The notes: a model not told the origin generated them from the sequence alone. A stretch of DNA of 64,000 bases from Neobacillus sp. PS3-40 (GCF_030915485.1 NZ_CP133266.1:4096001-4160000); one strand, 5' to 3'; shown: positions 19,201 to 27,964, numbered from the stretch's first letter. Numbers and translations: made by a program.

Positions 19201-20517
19201 CGATTACGTTCGTTAAAGGCAGCAATTGAAGAAAGAGATAAACAAAAAGACGCACTCAAACTGGTAGATACACCGAAAAGAATCGAACCGATTTTTTCCA
19301 AAGAGGATAAAGAAGGTTATACCATTCTTGCTCCCCAAATGGTGCCGACTCATTTTGCATTGTTTGAGAAAGCATTCCGACTTCATGGATACCATTTTAA
19401 AGTCCTTAAGGAGGTTTGTGATCATGATGTGGAGGAGGGTTTAAGATTTGTAAATAATGATGCTTGCTATCCGGCAGTAGTGTCGATCGGTCAATTACTA
19501 TCGGCTTTAAAAAGTGGGGACTATGATTTAAATCGGACCGCGGTCATCATGTCCCAGACCGGTGGAGGCTGTCGAGCAACGAATTATTTAGCTTTGCTGA
19601 AAAGTGCCATGAAAAATGCTGGAATGTCACAAGTTCCTGTTCTCTCCTTGAATTCTGGCAGCTTGACGGCTGATACTCAGCCTGGATTTAAAATATCAGT
19701 GTCTTTGGCAAAAAAACTAGTTATTTCTTCATGCTTAGGTGATTTGTTGATGAGATTGAAGCTCGCAATCAGACCATACGAAACGATTAAAGGTAGTTCA
19801 CAAACACTATATGATGATTGGTTAGTGCGCTGCCAAGAGTTGTTAGCTAATTTTTCTATGAATAGATATCGACAGGTTATAAAGGCGATGATCAATGATT
19901 TTAATAATATTGAAGTATCCATTGTAAAAAAGCCTCGTGTAGGAATCGTTGGTGAAATACTTGTGAAATTCCATCCCTTTGCCAATAATCAACTTATCGA
20001 GCTTATTGAGCTTGAGGGAGGTGAAGCAGTCGTTCCTGATTTTATCGACTTCTTTTTATACTGCCTTTATGATCGTGGTTTTAATGCTGCTCACTTCGGT
20101 AAATCAAAGATTGATGCAGCAATCGGAAGTATTGCAACAAAGTTTATCGAATATTACCGAAAGCCAATCCGTGAGGGCTTACTTGCGAGTGAACGATTTG
20201 ATGTCCCCCTCGAATTTAATGAACTCGCTACAAAAGCGGCTCGCTTCTTAAGTTTAGGAAATCAAATGGGGGAAGGATGGCTGCTTCCAGGAGAAATGGC
20301 TGAACTAATGGAAAGTGGGGTCGAAAATGTGGTGTGTGTGCAGCCATTTGGTTGCTTGCCAAATCATATTGTTGGAAGAGGAATGTTCAATGCGATAAAA
20401 AAGGACTTTCCCAATGCCAACTTAATTTCTATCGATTATGACTCAAGCGTAAGCAAAGTTAACCAAATTAACCGCATAAAGCTAATGATCAACATAGCAA
20501 AAAATAAAAATTACTGA
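16291..20517 (+). CDS. Acyl-CoA dehydratase activase-like fusion (two BadF/HgdC ATPase domains plus dehydratase-like region)
   Basis: This 1408-residue protein is related to the ATP-dependent activators of 2-hydroxyacyl-CoA dehydratases and benzoyl-CoA reductase. Two ASKHA ATPase domains begin with VGLDVGSTTAKLVVL (about 5) and FLGVDAGSTTTKMVL (about 320). Each carries the iron-sulfur cysteine motif (NSACAGGTGAF near 120; EACSAGCGSF near 442). A further cluster (CGICENNCPI, then RCERG) lies near 605. The C-terminal half resembles the DUF2229 and dehydratase D-component regions. The start is set at ATG 16291, behind AAGGAAGG. Its true substrate is unknown; it stands alone and is oddly anaerobe-like for this lineage. 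Confidence 0.85.
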   Translation: MELQVGLDVGSTTAKLVVLNNQNEIIFKSYQRHFSDIKNTTLKLLNLVADQFPHAKLKMNASGSSGIGLCELLGIPFIQEVVACTEAVKSTDPNIDVIIELGGEDAKLIYLSNGLEQRMNSACAGGTGAFIDQIASLLNTDAEGLNLLASAAEKIYPIASRCGVFAKTDIQPLLNEGARREDIAASVFQAVVNQTIGGLACGRPIRGNVAFLGGPLTFLNQLRHRFIETLHLKDEHVLHSQNGHYYVAIGAALESERNDSIDIEELIQLLSELNNMKAPTTSHQHNPLFSTESDFLSFQNRHKSAKVKKEPLATYQGNAFLGVDAGSTTTKMVLIGENDEVLYSFYEKNKGDPVTTARMGLQNLYESIPDKVKIGYSMVTGYGEKLIQAAFQMDDGEIETVAHYQAAKKFQPDVDFILDIGGQDMKCIKIKDGVIDRIILNEACSAGCGSFLENFSESLGLNIQDFSKLALTSEAPVELGSRCTVFMNSKVKQVQKEGASIADISAGLSYSVILNALYKVIKMKSMDEMGRRIVVQGGTFLNDAVLRAFEKLTGKDVIRPDLAGLMGAYGIALLAKQRWIKDTKSQLLSEDKLQGFQVTTTHRRCGICENNCPITINRFGGKRALITGNRCERGAGKQKQKSSLPNLIEEKLGKLFQRTGLTGSAAYRGVIGIPRVLNLFENYPFWHQFFTELGFEVRLSDPSGKEIFEKGIETIPSESVCYPAKLSHGHVMNLIEKGVQTIFYPAVVFEKNEHNTLQNHFNCPIVASYPEVIRVNMAKDLEENQIRLLHPFLSMDDPSSLVKELFICFKDISKLEIKQALKKAKQEEVAFTGWLHRRGEEVIAQLERDHIKGIVVAGHPYHIDPAINHGLSDEINKLGMAVLTEDSICHLAEDQQRSNVVNQWTFHSRLYQAADVVKKYHQLELLQVTSFGCGLDAITTDAVEEILEEGHQLYTWIKMDEISNLGAARIRLRSLKAAIEERDKQKDALKLVDTPKRIEPIFSKEDKEGYTILAPQMVPTHFALFEKAFRLHGYHFKVLKEVCDHDVEEGLRFVNNDACYPAVVSIGQLLSALKSGDYDLNRTAVIMSQTGGGCRATNYLALLKSAMKNAGMSQVPVLSLNSGSLTADTQPGFKISVSLAKKLVISSCLGDLLMRLKLAIRPYETIKGSSQTLYDDWLVRCQELLANFSMNRYRQVIKAMINDFNNIEVSIVKKPRVGIVGEILVKFHPFANNQLIELIELEGGEAVVPDFIDFFLYCLYDRGFNAAHFGKSKIDAAIGSIATKFIEYYRKPIREGLLASERFDVPLEFNELATKAARFLSLGNQMGEGWLLPGEMAELMESGVENVVCVQPFGCLPNHIVGRGMFNAIKKDFPNANLISIDYDSSVSKVNQINRIKLMINIAKNKNY

Positions 20518-20572
20518 TTACTTTTACTCATTCAAAAAGATCAACTTGAAAGTAAAAATATGAAAATGTCTT

Positions 20573-20620
20573 CTCTATGCTCGTTTATTCTAAAACGAGG
20601 CATAGAGGCGGCATTTTTTT
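20573..20620 (+). terminator. Terminator after the activase fusion gene
   Basis: CTCTATGC-TCGTTT pairs with AAACGA-GGCATAGAG; a run of T follows at about 20613-20621. Confidence 0.7.
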
Positions 20621-20735
20621 TGCGATTTATCATTAATTTAATCAAAAAAGTCTTAACAGGGCTTATCTCCGCAGAAGTCCACAAATCCCGTTCAATCGAT
20701 CATAATTAAAAATGTCATAATTAACGGAATACTCT

Positions 20736-20761
20736 TTTTTCACTATTAACATAGTGAAAAA
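20736..20761. promoter_or_regulatory. Perfect 11-bp inverted repeat upstream of the formate/nitrite channel
   Basis: TTTTTCACTAT and ATAGTGAAAAA are perfect complements separated by TAAC. They lie about 90 bp upstream of the channel gene. There is no T-run after it, so an operator is more likely than a terminator. It is not an Fnr box (TGTGA-N6-TCACA); the regulator is unknown. Confidence 0.5.
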
Positions 20762-20852
20762 GGTACACTAAGGGTAAAGAGTGAGATAAAATAAAGGCAA
20801 AGATTTCACAAGGTAAAAAAGAAAAATAGTCTAATATAAAGGAGAACATCAT

Positions 20853-21671
20853 ATGGCCTACAATTCACCAGAAAAAATAGTCGAAATTACAATAAATAAT
20901 GGAGTGAAGAAATCAAAATTTCCTCTATCACAATCTCTTATTTTAGGATTCCAAGCAGGCGCATTTATTGCGTTAGGTTATTTGCTTTGCGTTCGGACAA
21001 CAGCAACATTAACTGGAGATTTGGCCGGATTAAGTAGTTTGATAGGTGGTGCTGTATTTCCAATCGGGCTCATTCTTACTTTACTTGCAGGTGGAGAACT
21101 TCTGACGGGGAATATGATGGTTATGCCTCTAGCCAGGTATGCAAAAAAAATTAACACAAAACAAGTGATAAAGAATTGGTTCTTTATAACAATTAGTAAC
21201 TTTATTGGGGCTATTTTTGTTGCCTATTTTTTCGGGCATTTGATTGGCTTGACAGAAACAGGACCTTACTTAGCAAAAACTGTTGCTACTGCTGGACTGA
21301 AAATACACACAACGTTTATGCAAGCATTTCTTTCCGGAATTGGCTGTAATTATTTAGTTACCGCGGCTGTATGGCTTTGCTACGGTGCAGAAGATATCAC
21401 CGGAAAAGTTTTCGGTATCTGGGTTCCAACCATGACCTTTGTTGCTGTTGGATTCCAGCACGTTGTCGCCAATATGTTTATCATTCCCGCTGCTATTTTT
21501 GCAGGTCACTTTACTTGGATGGATTATTTACACAATTTTATCCCTGTATTCTTAGGAAATGCCGTTGGTGGAAGCGTATTCATCTCGATGGCCTACTGGT
21601 ATGCCTTTAAGAAAAAGGAATCTAGCATTAAGCAGTCAAATGATTTTCTTACTTCAAAAAAAGGTGCGTAG
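20853..21671 (+). CDS. Formate/nitrite transporter (FocA/NirC family)
   Basis: It is a pentameric membrane channel for small monovalent anions such as formate, nitrite or hydrosulfide. The 272-residue protein has six hydrophobic segments. It has the family features AGAFIALGYLL in helix 1, LAGGELLTGNMMV, GIGCNYLVTAAVWL and VGFQHVVANMFIIP; the conserved histidine of the pore is in the last of these. The start follows AAGGAGA. The anion cannot be told from sequence, although nearby nitrogen-oxide metabolism (norB) makes nitrite or formate plausible. Confidence 0.88.
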   Translation: MAYNSPEKIVEITINNGVKKSKFPLSQSLILGFQAGAFIALGYLLCVRTTATLTGDLAGLSSLIGGAVFPIGLILTLLAGGELLTGNMMVMPLARYAKKINTKQVIKNWFFITISNFIGAIFVAYFFGHLIGLTETGPYLAKTVATAGLKIHTTFMQAFLSGIGCNYLVTAAVWLCYGAEDITGKVFGIWVPTMTFVAVGFQHVVANMFIIPAAIFAGHFTWMDYLHNFIPVFLGNAVGGSVFISMAYWYAFKKKESSIKQSNDFLTSKKGA

Positions 21672-21734
21672 AAAATCCATAATAGAATGTATTTAACCCC
21701 AAGATGATAGCCATTGAATTAAATTGTTTTTACC

Positions 21735-21765
21735 AACCACCCTCATGCTTGCAAAGGGTGGTTTT
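21735..21765 (+). terminator. Terminator of the formate/nitrite channel gene
   Basis: AACCACCCT pairs with AGGGTGGTT across a 10-nt loop, followed by TT. Confidence 0.7.
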
Positions 21766-21939
21766 CTGCAAATAGAACATTAGAACTAGTCCTCTTTGCT
21801 ACTTTGTAGTATATTCGATATAATATTAATTTTAAAAATGTTTAAACAATTGATATAGATTACTGGTAACTAGTCTTTTACTGTTTCAAATGACCCCTTC
21901 GTTTAGGCAATGCAAATTTAATCATAGGAGATGATGAGT

Positions 21940-23913
21940 ATGCGGCTCATATTTCTAGCATTCTTAGTTCCCCAAAAATACTTTCCCGCTTTTGTTAATA
22001 GTAAGACATCCTCAGCAATGGTAATCAACCAAAATACTAGTAAATTAATTTTAGGAATAACCGTTATCATTTTACTTATTCTTTTTATCGTTAAAAAATA
22101 TGTGACCCATTTAAAAGATAAGCTCTATTCTAATTATCAGCAGCTTTTACGTGCAAATCAAGAATTAGCAGTCGCAAAAGAAAATTTACAAATCAATTAC
22201 AATGAACTTTTGGACAAACAGTCTGCACTCATTACAAGTGAAGAACGATACCGCCTTGCTGTGGAAACAGCCAATGATGGGCTGTGGGATTGGGATTTAC
22301 AGGAAAATAAATGTTACATATCGGAAAGATGGAAGGAACGTTTATCTCTCCCGGAAAGTGCGATTGTGAATCATTATGAAGTCTGGTTAGGACAAATGCA
22401 TCCTGAAGATGAAGCGAGGGTTCGTCAACTAGTAAAGGATTATTTAGAAGGAAAAACAGATAAGTATTATATTGAATATAGATTGAGAGACGCTTTTGAC
22501 AACTATATTTGGACCTTAAGTATAGGTAAATTGATAAAAGACCAGTTTGGAAACAATCTTAGAATGGTCGGATCTCATACGGATATTACTGAAAGAAAAG
22601 AATATGAAGAAAAGATATATAAAATGGCTTATTATGATGGACTAACGAACATACCAAATCGGTCTTACATGATTGAAAAACTTGATAGAGCAATAAATCT
22701 GTCAATAGAATTGAATGTAAAAGGAGCGTTATTTTTTTTAGATCTAGATAATTTCAAGCAAATCAATGATACTCTTGGTCATGATTTTGGGGATCAACTG
22801 TTAAAGACAGTTAGTGACAGGCTAATATCCTGCATAGGATCGGATTTTATTATGGCTAGACTCGGAGGCGATGAATTTGTCATTTTAAAAGAAATAATAA
22901 CCTCAAAAAGTGAAGTGGAGGAAACAGCACAACGAATCATACATCTTTTTCAAAATAAATGGATAGTAGAAGAAAATGAGATGTTTGTGACAGTTAGTAT
23001 GGGATCAACCATTTTCCCAGACGATGGGAAAAGTGTTCGGAAAATCCTTAAAAATGCTGATACGGCCATGTATTGTGCAAAGGATGCAGGGAAAAATGCG
23101 TACAATGTCTTTGATGAAACCATGCTTGAAACTGTATTGGTTCGTAAAGAGATGGAAATGGATTTGAGGAAAGCAATTGAATGTCATGAATTTAAGTTAT
23201 TCTATCAGCCGTATTTTAAAGCAAATACAAGGGAAATAGCTGGTATTGAAGCGTTAATTAGATGGTTCCATCCACAAAAAGGCTTGATTTCTCCAACAGA
23301 ATTTATTCCAATTGCAGAGGAAACCGGCCTAATCACCGGAATTGGAGAATGGATTTTAAGAGAAGCCTGCAGGCAAAATGAGGAGTGGCAAAAAAAAGGG
23401 TATCAAAAAATAGCTGTTGCAGTTAACATTTCTACATTACAAATCTCTCATAATAGCCCACAACTTTTAAAAGGTATCTTGTCTGAATCTGGTCTGGAAG
23501 CAAAATGGCTCCAGATTGAAATAACAGAAAGTGAAGTTATGGAAATAGTAGAGGAAAATATCCTCATATTAAATCAAATAAGAGAATCTGGAATAAAGAT
23601 ATTGTTAGATGATTTTGGAACAGGCTATTCTTCGCTCTCATACTTGAAAAAGCTTCCGCTTGATATGGTTAAAATAGACAGGAGTTTTATTTTAGATATT
23701 GAAAGGCAAGAAAAAGAGATAGTGATAACAGAAGACATTATTTCGATCGCCCATAAGCTAAACCTTGAAGTAATTGCAGAAGGTGTTGAAACGCAAGAAC
23801 AAGTGGATTACCTACTAAATCATGAATGCGACTTCTTACAAGGTTTTTTCTTTATCGAGCCCTTATGTGCTGAAGAAATGGAAGGATTGTTGAAAAATAA
23901 TCTTAGCCTTTAA
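21940..23913 (+). CDS. Membrane-anchored PAS-GGDEF-EAL cyclic-di-GMP protein
   Basis: It makes or degrades cyclic di-GMP. One membrane helix (about 33-52) is followed by a coiled coil, a PAS domain with C-terminal PAC motif (about 97-225, VGSHTDITERK), a GGDEF domain with intact ARLGGDEF (about 309) and an EAL domain with intact EALIRW (about 439), VNIS, EITES, DDFGTGYSSL, KIDRSF and AEGVET motifs. Both catalytic sites look complete. The RxxD inhibitory site before GGDEF is not visible. The ATG at 21940 has AGGAG 9 nt upstream; two earlier in-frame ATGs are too close to it. Confidence 0.9.
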   Translation: MRLIFLAFLVPQKYFPAFVNSKTSSAMVINQNTSKLILGITVIILLILFIVKKYVTHLKDKLYSNYQQLLRANQELAVAKENLQINYNELLDKQSALITSEERYRLAVETANDGLWDWDLQENKCYISERWKERLSLPESAIVNHYEVWLGQMHPEDEARVRQLVKDYLEGKTDKYYIEYRLRDAFDNYIWTLSIGKLIKDQFGNNLRMVGSHTDITERKEYEEKIYKMAYYDGLTNIPNRSYMIEKLDRAINLSIELNVKGALFFLDLDNFKQINDTLGHDFGDQLLKTVSDRLISCIGSDFIMARLGGDEFVILKEIITSKSEVEETAQRIIHLFQNKWIVEENEMFVTVSMGSTIFPDDGKSVRKILKNADTAMYCAKDAGKNAYNVFDETMLETVLVRKEMEMDLRKAIECHEFKLFYQPYFKANTREIAGIEALIRWFHPQKGLISPTEFIPIAEETGLITGIGEWILREACRQNEEWQKKGYQKIAVAVNISTLQISHNSPQLLKGILSESGLEAKWLQIEITESEVMEIVEENILILNQIRESGIKILLDDFGTGYSSLSYLKKLPLDMVKIDRSFILDIERQEKEIVITEDIISIAHKLNLEVIAEGVETQEQVDYLLNHECDFLQGFFFIEPLCAEEMEGLLKNNLSL

Positions 23914-24002
23914 AAGAAGAAATGCAAAGGTTTAGAAGAATGTCGACACCGGGTTTGACGAGGTAATAGGCTATTCGGAAGTTCAACCATAATTTGTAAA
24001 TA

Positions 24003-24058
24003 GTAGAGCGTAGTTGCACTTATGCCCTAGTAGAATTTATGGATATAAATTCTGTTTA
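24003..24058 (+). repeat. Dispersed intergenic repeat, copy A
   Basis: It contains the palindromic core AGAATTTAT-GGAT-ATAAATTCT, preceded by GCGTAGTTGCACTTATGCCCTA. It is the same orientation as copy D. Copies B and C are inverted. Confidence 0.7.
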
Positions 24059-24062
24059 GCCA

Positions 24063-24096
24063 AAAAAGGATCTGCCCCGCGGCAGATCCTTTTTTT
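24063..24096. terminator. Bidirectional terminator
   Basis: AAAAAGGATCTGCC pairs perfectly with GGCAGATCCTTTTT around CCGC. It serves the GGDEF-EAL gene (plus) and the MFS gene (minus). Confidence 0.9.
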
Positions 24097-24102
24097 AAAA
24101 AA

Positions 24103-25347
24103 TTAATGACCTAATCCAACATGATCGACATGTTTCACGTGTTGATAATTGAGTGCGATAAATAGTACTGATAGTAAAACGAAACCTGCTCCTACAATAA
24201 ACGGAATTTGTGGGTTATACCACTCTGCTAATTTACCTGCAAGAAAGGGAGCTATTGCTCCTCCGATGAAACGAAGAAAGCTATAAGCAGCAGATGCAGT
24301 TGATCGTTCAACAGGTGCAGAATTCATAACTGCCGTTGTAATCAGGGTATTGTTATTTCCTAATACTGCACCTGCGAAAATTACAGCAGTGATTACTACC
24401 CATGGAGTTGATGCCCAGATTCCCATGATGACTAGAAGAATAGCAAACAATGTTAACATTGCACACATGGATTTAATGGTTCCAAACCACGTTTGAAGTT
24501 TTGGAGCTACGAATACTGAAGTAATTGCCAGTAATAATCCCCAACCAAGAAAGACATAGCCTAATCCATGCTCATCTAAGCCCATAACAAAAGGTGCGTA
24601 AGCAAGCAATGTGAAGAATCCAAAGTTATAAAGGGCAGCCGCAATCCCAAACGTTAAAAGAGAACGGTGCTTCAAAGCACGGAATGGATCTAATAAAGAT
24701 ATTTTCGTTTTAACCATTTTTTTGCTTTTCTCTTTAGGCATTAAAATGGTTAGGCCAATGAAGGCTAACACCATTAAGGCAGCGACTCCAAGAAACGGGC
24801 CTCTCCAGGACATGGCACCTAGCCAGCCTCCGAGAAGTGGTCCAACTGAAATTCCAAGACCAACAGCTGCTTCATATAAGATAATAGATGTAGCTGTACC
24901 ACTAGTAGAAAGTGACACGATAGCGGCTAATGACGTTGCAACGAACAGTGCATTGCCTAGCCCCCAACCGCCACGTAGTTCAACAAGTGCCCAAATACTA
25001 TTTGAAAACCCTCCGAGTGCAGAAAACAATGCAATTATTATAATCCCTGTTAGTAGAGTCCATTTGATACCAATCCTTGATGAAACTGCACCGGTAATGA
25101 GCATGGCCACTGCCATAACGGCATTATAGCTTGTAAATAGCAATGTTACCTGGCTATGCGTAGCATCCAGGTTTTTTGCAATGGCTGGTAAAATCGGATC
25201 GACAAGACCGAGACCCATAAAAGCAATAATACTAGCGAAAAAGACGGCCCATACAGCTCGAGGTTGTGTTAATAAACCTGTCTTTTGTTCCGTAGATGAA
25301 ATGATTTCAGAAGGTGATGTTGCTGCAGGTTGTGGTAGTGATGACAT
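24103..25347 (-). CDS. MFS transporter, probable exporter
   Basis: A 414-residue, 12-helix major facilitator protein of the drug:proton antiporter type. After a 30-residue polar N-terminus, helix 1 carries FMGLGLVDPILPAIAKNL, and the motif-A loop reads GAVSSRIGIKWTLL. Relatives include siderophore and multidrug exporters of Bacillus, so drug or metabolite efflux is likely, but the substrate is unknown. The start follows AGGAG. It is convergent with the GGDEF-EAL gene and shares a terminator with it; the CBS gene lies upstream. Confidence 0.85.
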   Translation of the reverse strand: MSSLPQPAATSPSEIISSTEQKTGLLTQPRAVWAVFFASIIAFMGLGLVDPILPAIAKNLDATHSQVTLLFTSYNAVMAVAMLITGAVSSRIGIKWTLLTGIIIIALFSALGGFSNSIWALVELRGGWGLGNALFVATSLAAIVSLSTSGTATSIILYEAAVGLGISVGPLLGGWLGAMSWRGPFLGVAALMVLAFIGLTILMPKEKSKKMVKTKISLLDPFRALKHRSLLTFGIAAALYNFGFFTLLAYAPFVMGLDEHGLGYVFLGWGLLLAITSVFVAPKLQTWFGTIKSMCAMLTLFAILLVIMGIWASTPWVVITAVIFAGAVLGNNNTLITTAVMNSAPVERSTASAAYSFLRFIGGAIAPFLAGKLAEWYNPQIPFIVGAGFVLLSVLFIALNYQHVKHVDHVGLGH

Positions 25348-25406
25348 TTGTAAATCTCCTATTCTATTACCTTTTTTCCGGTTGACTCTTACTATTTTTA
25401 ACCACT

Positions 25407-25862
25407 TTAAAGAATGGCTTTGAAAGAATTCCTAATAACGTCTCCGCGGCTAATGATTCCAACTAAGACACCGTTTCGTTCAACTGGGAGTTTTTTAATA
25501 TGTTTTTTTCCTAAGATTGCTGCAATATTCTCCAATTCCTCATCCCAAGTAACTTTAAAAACTTTCTTTCGGGCAATTTCAAGGACATTTAAATTGAGGA
25601 GTCTTTTTGTTCTTTCCTCGAATTCCTCGTCGTCTCCTTTTATCACGAATGCATAGTAGAATGAATCAATGACTCGATCCTCATGTTTGCCAATGTAGCG
25701 CATAATATCTCCGTCACTTACATAAGCAACAATTTGATTTTTGTCATTAACTACCGGAATACCACTGATCCGATTTTCAATAAATTTTTCAATAACAGAC
25801 CGAACAGTATCGCTTTCCTTAACCTTATAAACTTGGCTGATCATAATTTCGTGAGCTTGCAT
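25407..25862 (-). CDS. CBS-domain protein
   Basis: A soluble protein of about 151 residues made of two CBS domains (about 3-60 and 90-148). The first contains SGIPVVNDKNQIVAYVSDGDIMRYI and the second KLPVERNGVLVGIISRGDVIR (described in part). Such stand-alone pairs bind adenosine nucleotides and act as sensors; the partner is unknown. I prefer the ATG at 25862 (six bases after GGGGG); the ATG at 25868 abuts that sequence. Confidence 0.82.
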   Translation of the reverse strand: MQAHEIMISQVYKVKESDTVRSVIEKFIENRISGIPVVNDKNQIVAYVSDGDIMRYIGKHEDRVIDSFYYAFVIKGDDEEFEERTKRLLNLNVLEIARKKVFKVTWDEELENIAAILGKKHIKKLPVERNGVLVGIISRGDVIRNSFKAIL

Positions 25863-25957
25863 TTCCATCCCCCTATCAAACTATTTTTTAAAATAAAATG
25901 TGCTTGAGAATATATAATTGTATTATACAACCATTCTTAATGTTGTCAATAGTGCTT

Positions 25958-26854
25958 TTAAAAGTCGCCGTTTTCGAACATCCCATATATTCCTTCAATA
26001 ATGGTAGTGTTTGTTTTTTGCTGACCTGCGATTAAAACAGGCATTTGTTGCTCCTGTCCAATTTCGTGGAATTCAATAAAATCAGATTCCTCAAACGTAA
26101 CATGTAAACCTGCATTTTTTAACAAAATTGCCCATAATGCTATTGACCCTTTTCCTGACAATCTTTCACAAGTAATGAATTTACTTTCTTCGTCCTTTAA
26201 AAGAGGTCGAATAAGATTAAGTAGGTAGGCTTGTTCGTTTTGGTGAGCCAAGCTATCTAGATCCTCTTTAGACCAAGGGGGTTGCACATCTGGAAATTCC
26301 CCAATTATTTCATGAAAAGACCGTAATGACGTGATAAGATTAAATGAATTTTCGGGAAAATATTCTTGAATATCATTAAAATCCATAGTTAAAAATGAGA
26401 TATTGGGTAGATTTAAATTCCGTGCAAGTTCATTTGCACATTTAATTGCATTTCCATGGATATCAATTCCAATAATATCTGAATGAGGGAACAGCATTGC
26501 GTAAAAACAAGTAACAATACCATTATCGCAGCCTAAATCTAAGATTTTGTTAGGTGCTTTAATTTGATAATTTGTAAACCATTCAAAATAGCTTTTATAT
26601 AAATCAGTAGAAAAATTCGAAACATCTAGGCTTAATTTTAGATTTTGATTTTTAAATTCGTAAAGGCTTTCTGCATCGCTATCACCTTCATTATGCTTCT
26701 GAAATGCCTGATCAAGCTGATCAAGAATATCTTCTTCATGATTCCTTTCTAAGTGCTCCCAAAACTCTTGATTGTTACAACTTGCTTTTAGTCCAATCAA
26801 GTTTAAATAGTTTGAAACGAACTGTACATTTTCCGAAACGCTTTTATCGGACAT
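25958..26854 (-). CDS. Class I SAM-dependent methyltransferase
   Basis: 298 residues. The central part (about 140-270) has a Rossmann methyltransferase pattern: motif I LDLGCDNGIVTCF, acidic motif II IIGIDIHGNAI, and TMDFNDIQ then NLITSLRSFHEI for motifs III-IV. The N-terminal 130 residues are mostly acidic and unassigned. The substrate is unknown. The start has GGGAGG upstream. It is a single gene between the CBS protein and a thioesterase on the other strand. Confidence 0.8.
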   Translation of the reverse strand: MSDKSVSENVQFVSNYLNLIGLKASCNNQEFWEHLERNHEEDILDQLDQAFQKHNEGDSDAESLYEFKNQNLKLSLDVSNFSTDLYKSYFEWFTNYQIKAPNKILDLGCDNGIVTCFYAMLFPHSDIIGIDIHGNAIKCANELARNLNLPNISFLTMDFNDIQEYFPENSFNLITSLRSFHEIIGEFPDVQPPWSKEDLDSLAHQNEQAYLLNLIRPLLKDEESKFITCERLSGKGSIALWAILLKNAGLHVTFEESDFIEFHEIGQEQQMPVLIAGQQKTNTTIIEGIYGMFENGDF

Positions 26855-27031
26855 GTTAAGATCAAATCCTCCCTAGTGAAAAAAACATTATTATCTATTA
26901 TTAAAGGGGCTGTTAAACCTGCCTATGGAATTCCGATTCCATTCCTTTTATTTTGCTCTCTTAGTTAATTTACCTAATCAATTCTTATTTGTAAAAGGTT
27001 GTTATAGGTAACGACTGAATGTATTGTGTGT

Positions 27032-27037
27032 TATAAT
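27032..27037 (+). promoter_or_regulatory. Extended -10 promoter of the thioesterase gene
   Basis: TGTTATAAT is an extended -10 element with TATAAT at 27032-27037. Transcription starting near 27044 would exclude the ATG at 27026, which supports the GTG start at 27062. Confidence 0.55.
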
Positions 27038-27061
27038 ATTCTGATAAAAGGAGGCGTTTTT

Positions 27062-27553
27062 GTGGAGGAAAAGGTAATAAAGGCAATACAGGACGTGTAC
27101 CCGGATGATTTTGCATGGTGTTATGGTTGTGGACGGCTGAATGAAGAGGGCCATCATTTCCGAACTGGTTGGCTAGGGGAGCAAACTATGACGATTTTTA
27201 CTCCTAAACCAGAGCATACTGCCCTTCCTGGATATGTTTACGGTGGAATGATTGCGTCGTTAATTGATTGCCATGGAACAGGTTCAGCTGCCTTGGCATT
27301 ACATAAAAAGAATGGACAAGTAATAGGGGATGGGTCAGATGCTCCTCGTTTTGTTACTGCATCATTAAAAGTGGATTATCTAAAACCAACCCCACATGGT
27401 GTGCCATTAAAAGCGGTCGGAACTCTACAGGAGATCCATCCGAAAAAGTGGAAGGTAGAGACGGAAGTATATGCAAATAACCATCTTTGCGCCCGCGGTG
27501 AAGTCGTTGCCGTGGTAATGCCGAGTACTTTTTTAGCTAAAGAAGAAAAGTAG
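27062..27553 (+). CDS. PaaI-like hotdog-fold thioesterase
   Basis: A 163-residue acyl-CoA thioesterase-like protein of the hotdog fold. The CYGCG motif followed by GHHF near the N-terminus, YGGMIASLIDCHGTGSAALAL (about 70-90, the catalytic helix region) and SLKVDYLKPTP are family features. The start is GTG 27062, seven bases behind AAGGAGG and downstream of a likely promoter; the longer ATG frame from 27026 would begin before the transcript does. The acyl substrate is unknown. Confidence 0.85.
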   Translation: MEEKVIKAIQDVYPDDFAWCYGCGRLNEEGHHFRTGWLGEQTMTIFTPKPEHTALPGYVYGGMIASLIDCHGTGSAALALHKKNGQVIGDGSDAPRFVTASLKVDYLKPTPHGVPLKAVGTLQEIHPKKWKVETEVYANNHLCARGEVVAVVMPSTFLAKEEK

Positions 27554-27569
27554 AAGTATAATCTTGATT

Positions 27570-27600
27570 CTCTTTGCTCAACCTGCAAAGAGGATTTTTT
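27570..27600 (+). terminator. Thioesterase gene terminator
   Basis: CTCTTTGC pairs with GCAAAGAG around a 7-nt loop, followed by GATTTTTT. Confidence 0.8.
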
Positions 27601-27751
27601 AAATCGAAAAATATTTAATTCAAGAAACAAAAGCTGCAATCGTTTTGCAAAAGTAAATGGAAATAGGCAAGTTTTCATTATGTAATAAAAGGCTTAAATA
27701 AAGAATAAGATATGTAGTCAAATTAAAAATCTCATGAAAAGGAGTGAAAGA

Positions 27752-27964
27752 ATGGATTATATTTCAGATCTCTCCTATAACCAATTATTAGTTCTACCTT
27801 TTCGAAAGGAAACAGGTGTTTTGAAAAAGGATCTCCCCATGTATTCGACAATGACCCCAACTATCCCGCCATTTCTCCCATCTCAGAGTGTAAGTAGGTA
27901 CCCCAAAAATCCGTCTTTTCACATGCAAATTGAAATACTTAAATATCGAGATAAACATAAATAG
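27752..27964 (+). CDS. Small hypothetical protein
   Basis: 70 residues, unrecognised. It is rich in proline, serine and aromatic residues in the middle (MTPTIPPFLPSQSVSRYP), with a charged C-terminus and no membrane helix. The ATG has a very good AAGGAGTGA Shine-Dalgarno sequence, which is the main reason for accepting it. Confidence 0.5.
   Translation: MDYISDLSYNQLLVLPFRKETGVLKKDLPMYSTMTPTIPPFLPSQSVSRYPKNPSFHMQIEILKYRDKHK

Larger units (their letters stand above)
20518..20852. other. Intergenic region before the formate/nitrite channel
   Basis: It contains a terminator and a long inverted repeat, listed separately. No gene was seen. Confidence 0.5.

Noticed and set aside
20736-20761. Fnr box for the formate/nitrite channel
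   Set aside because: The half-sites are TCACTAT/ATAGTGA, outward relative to TGTGA-N6-TCACA, and the spacing differs.
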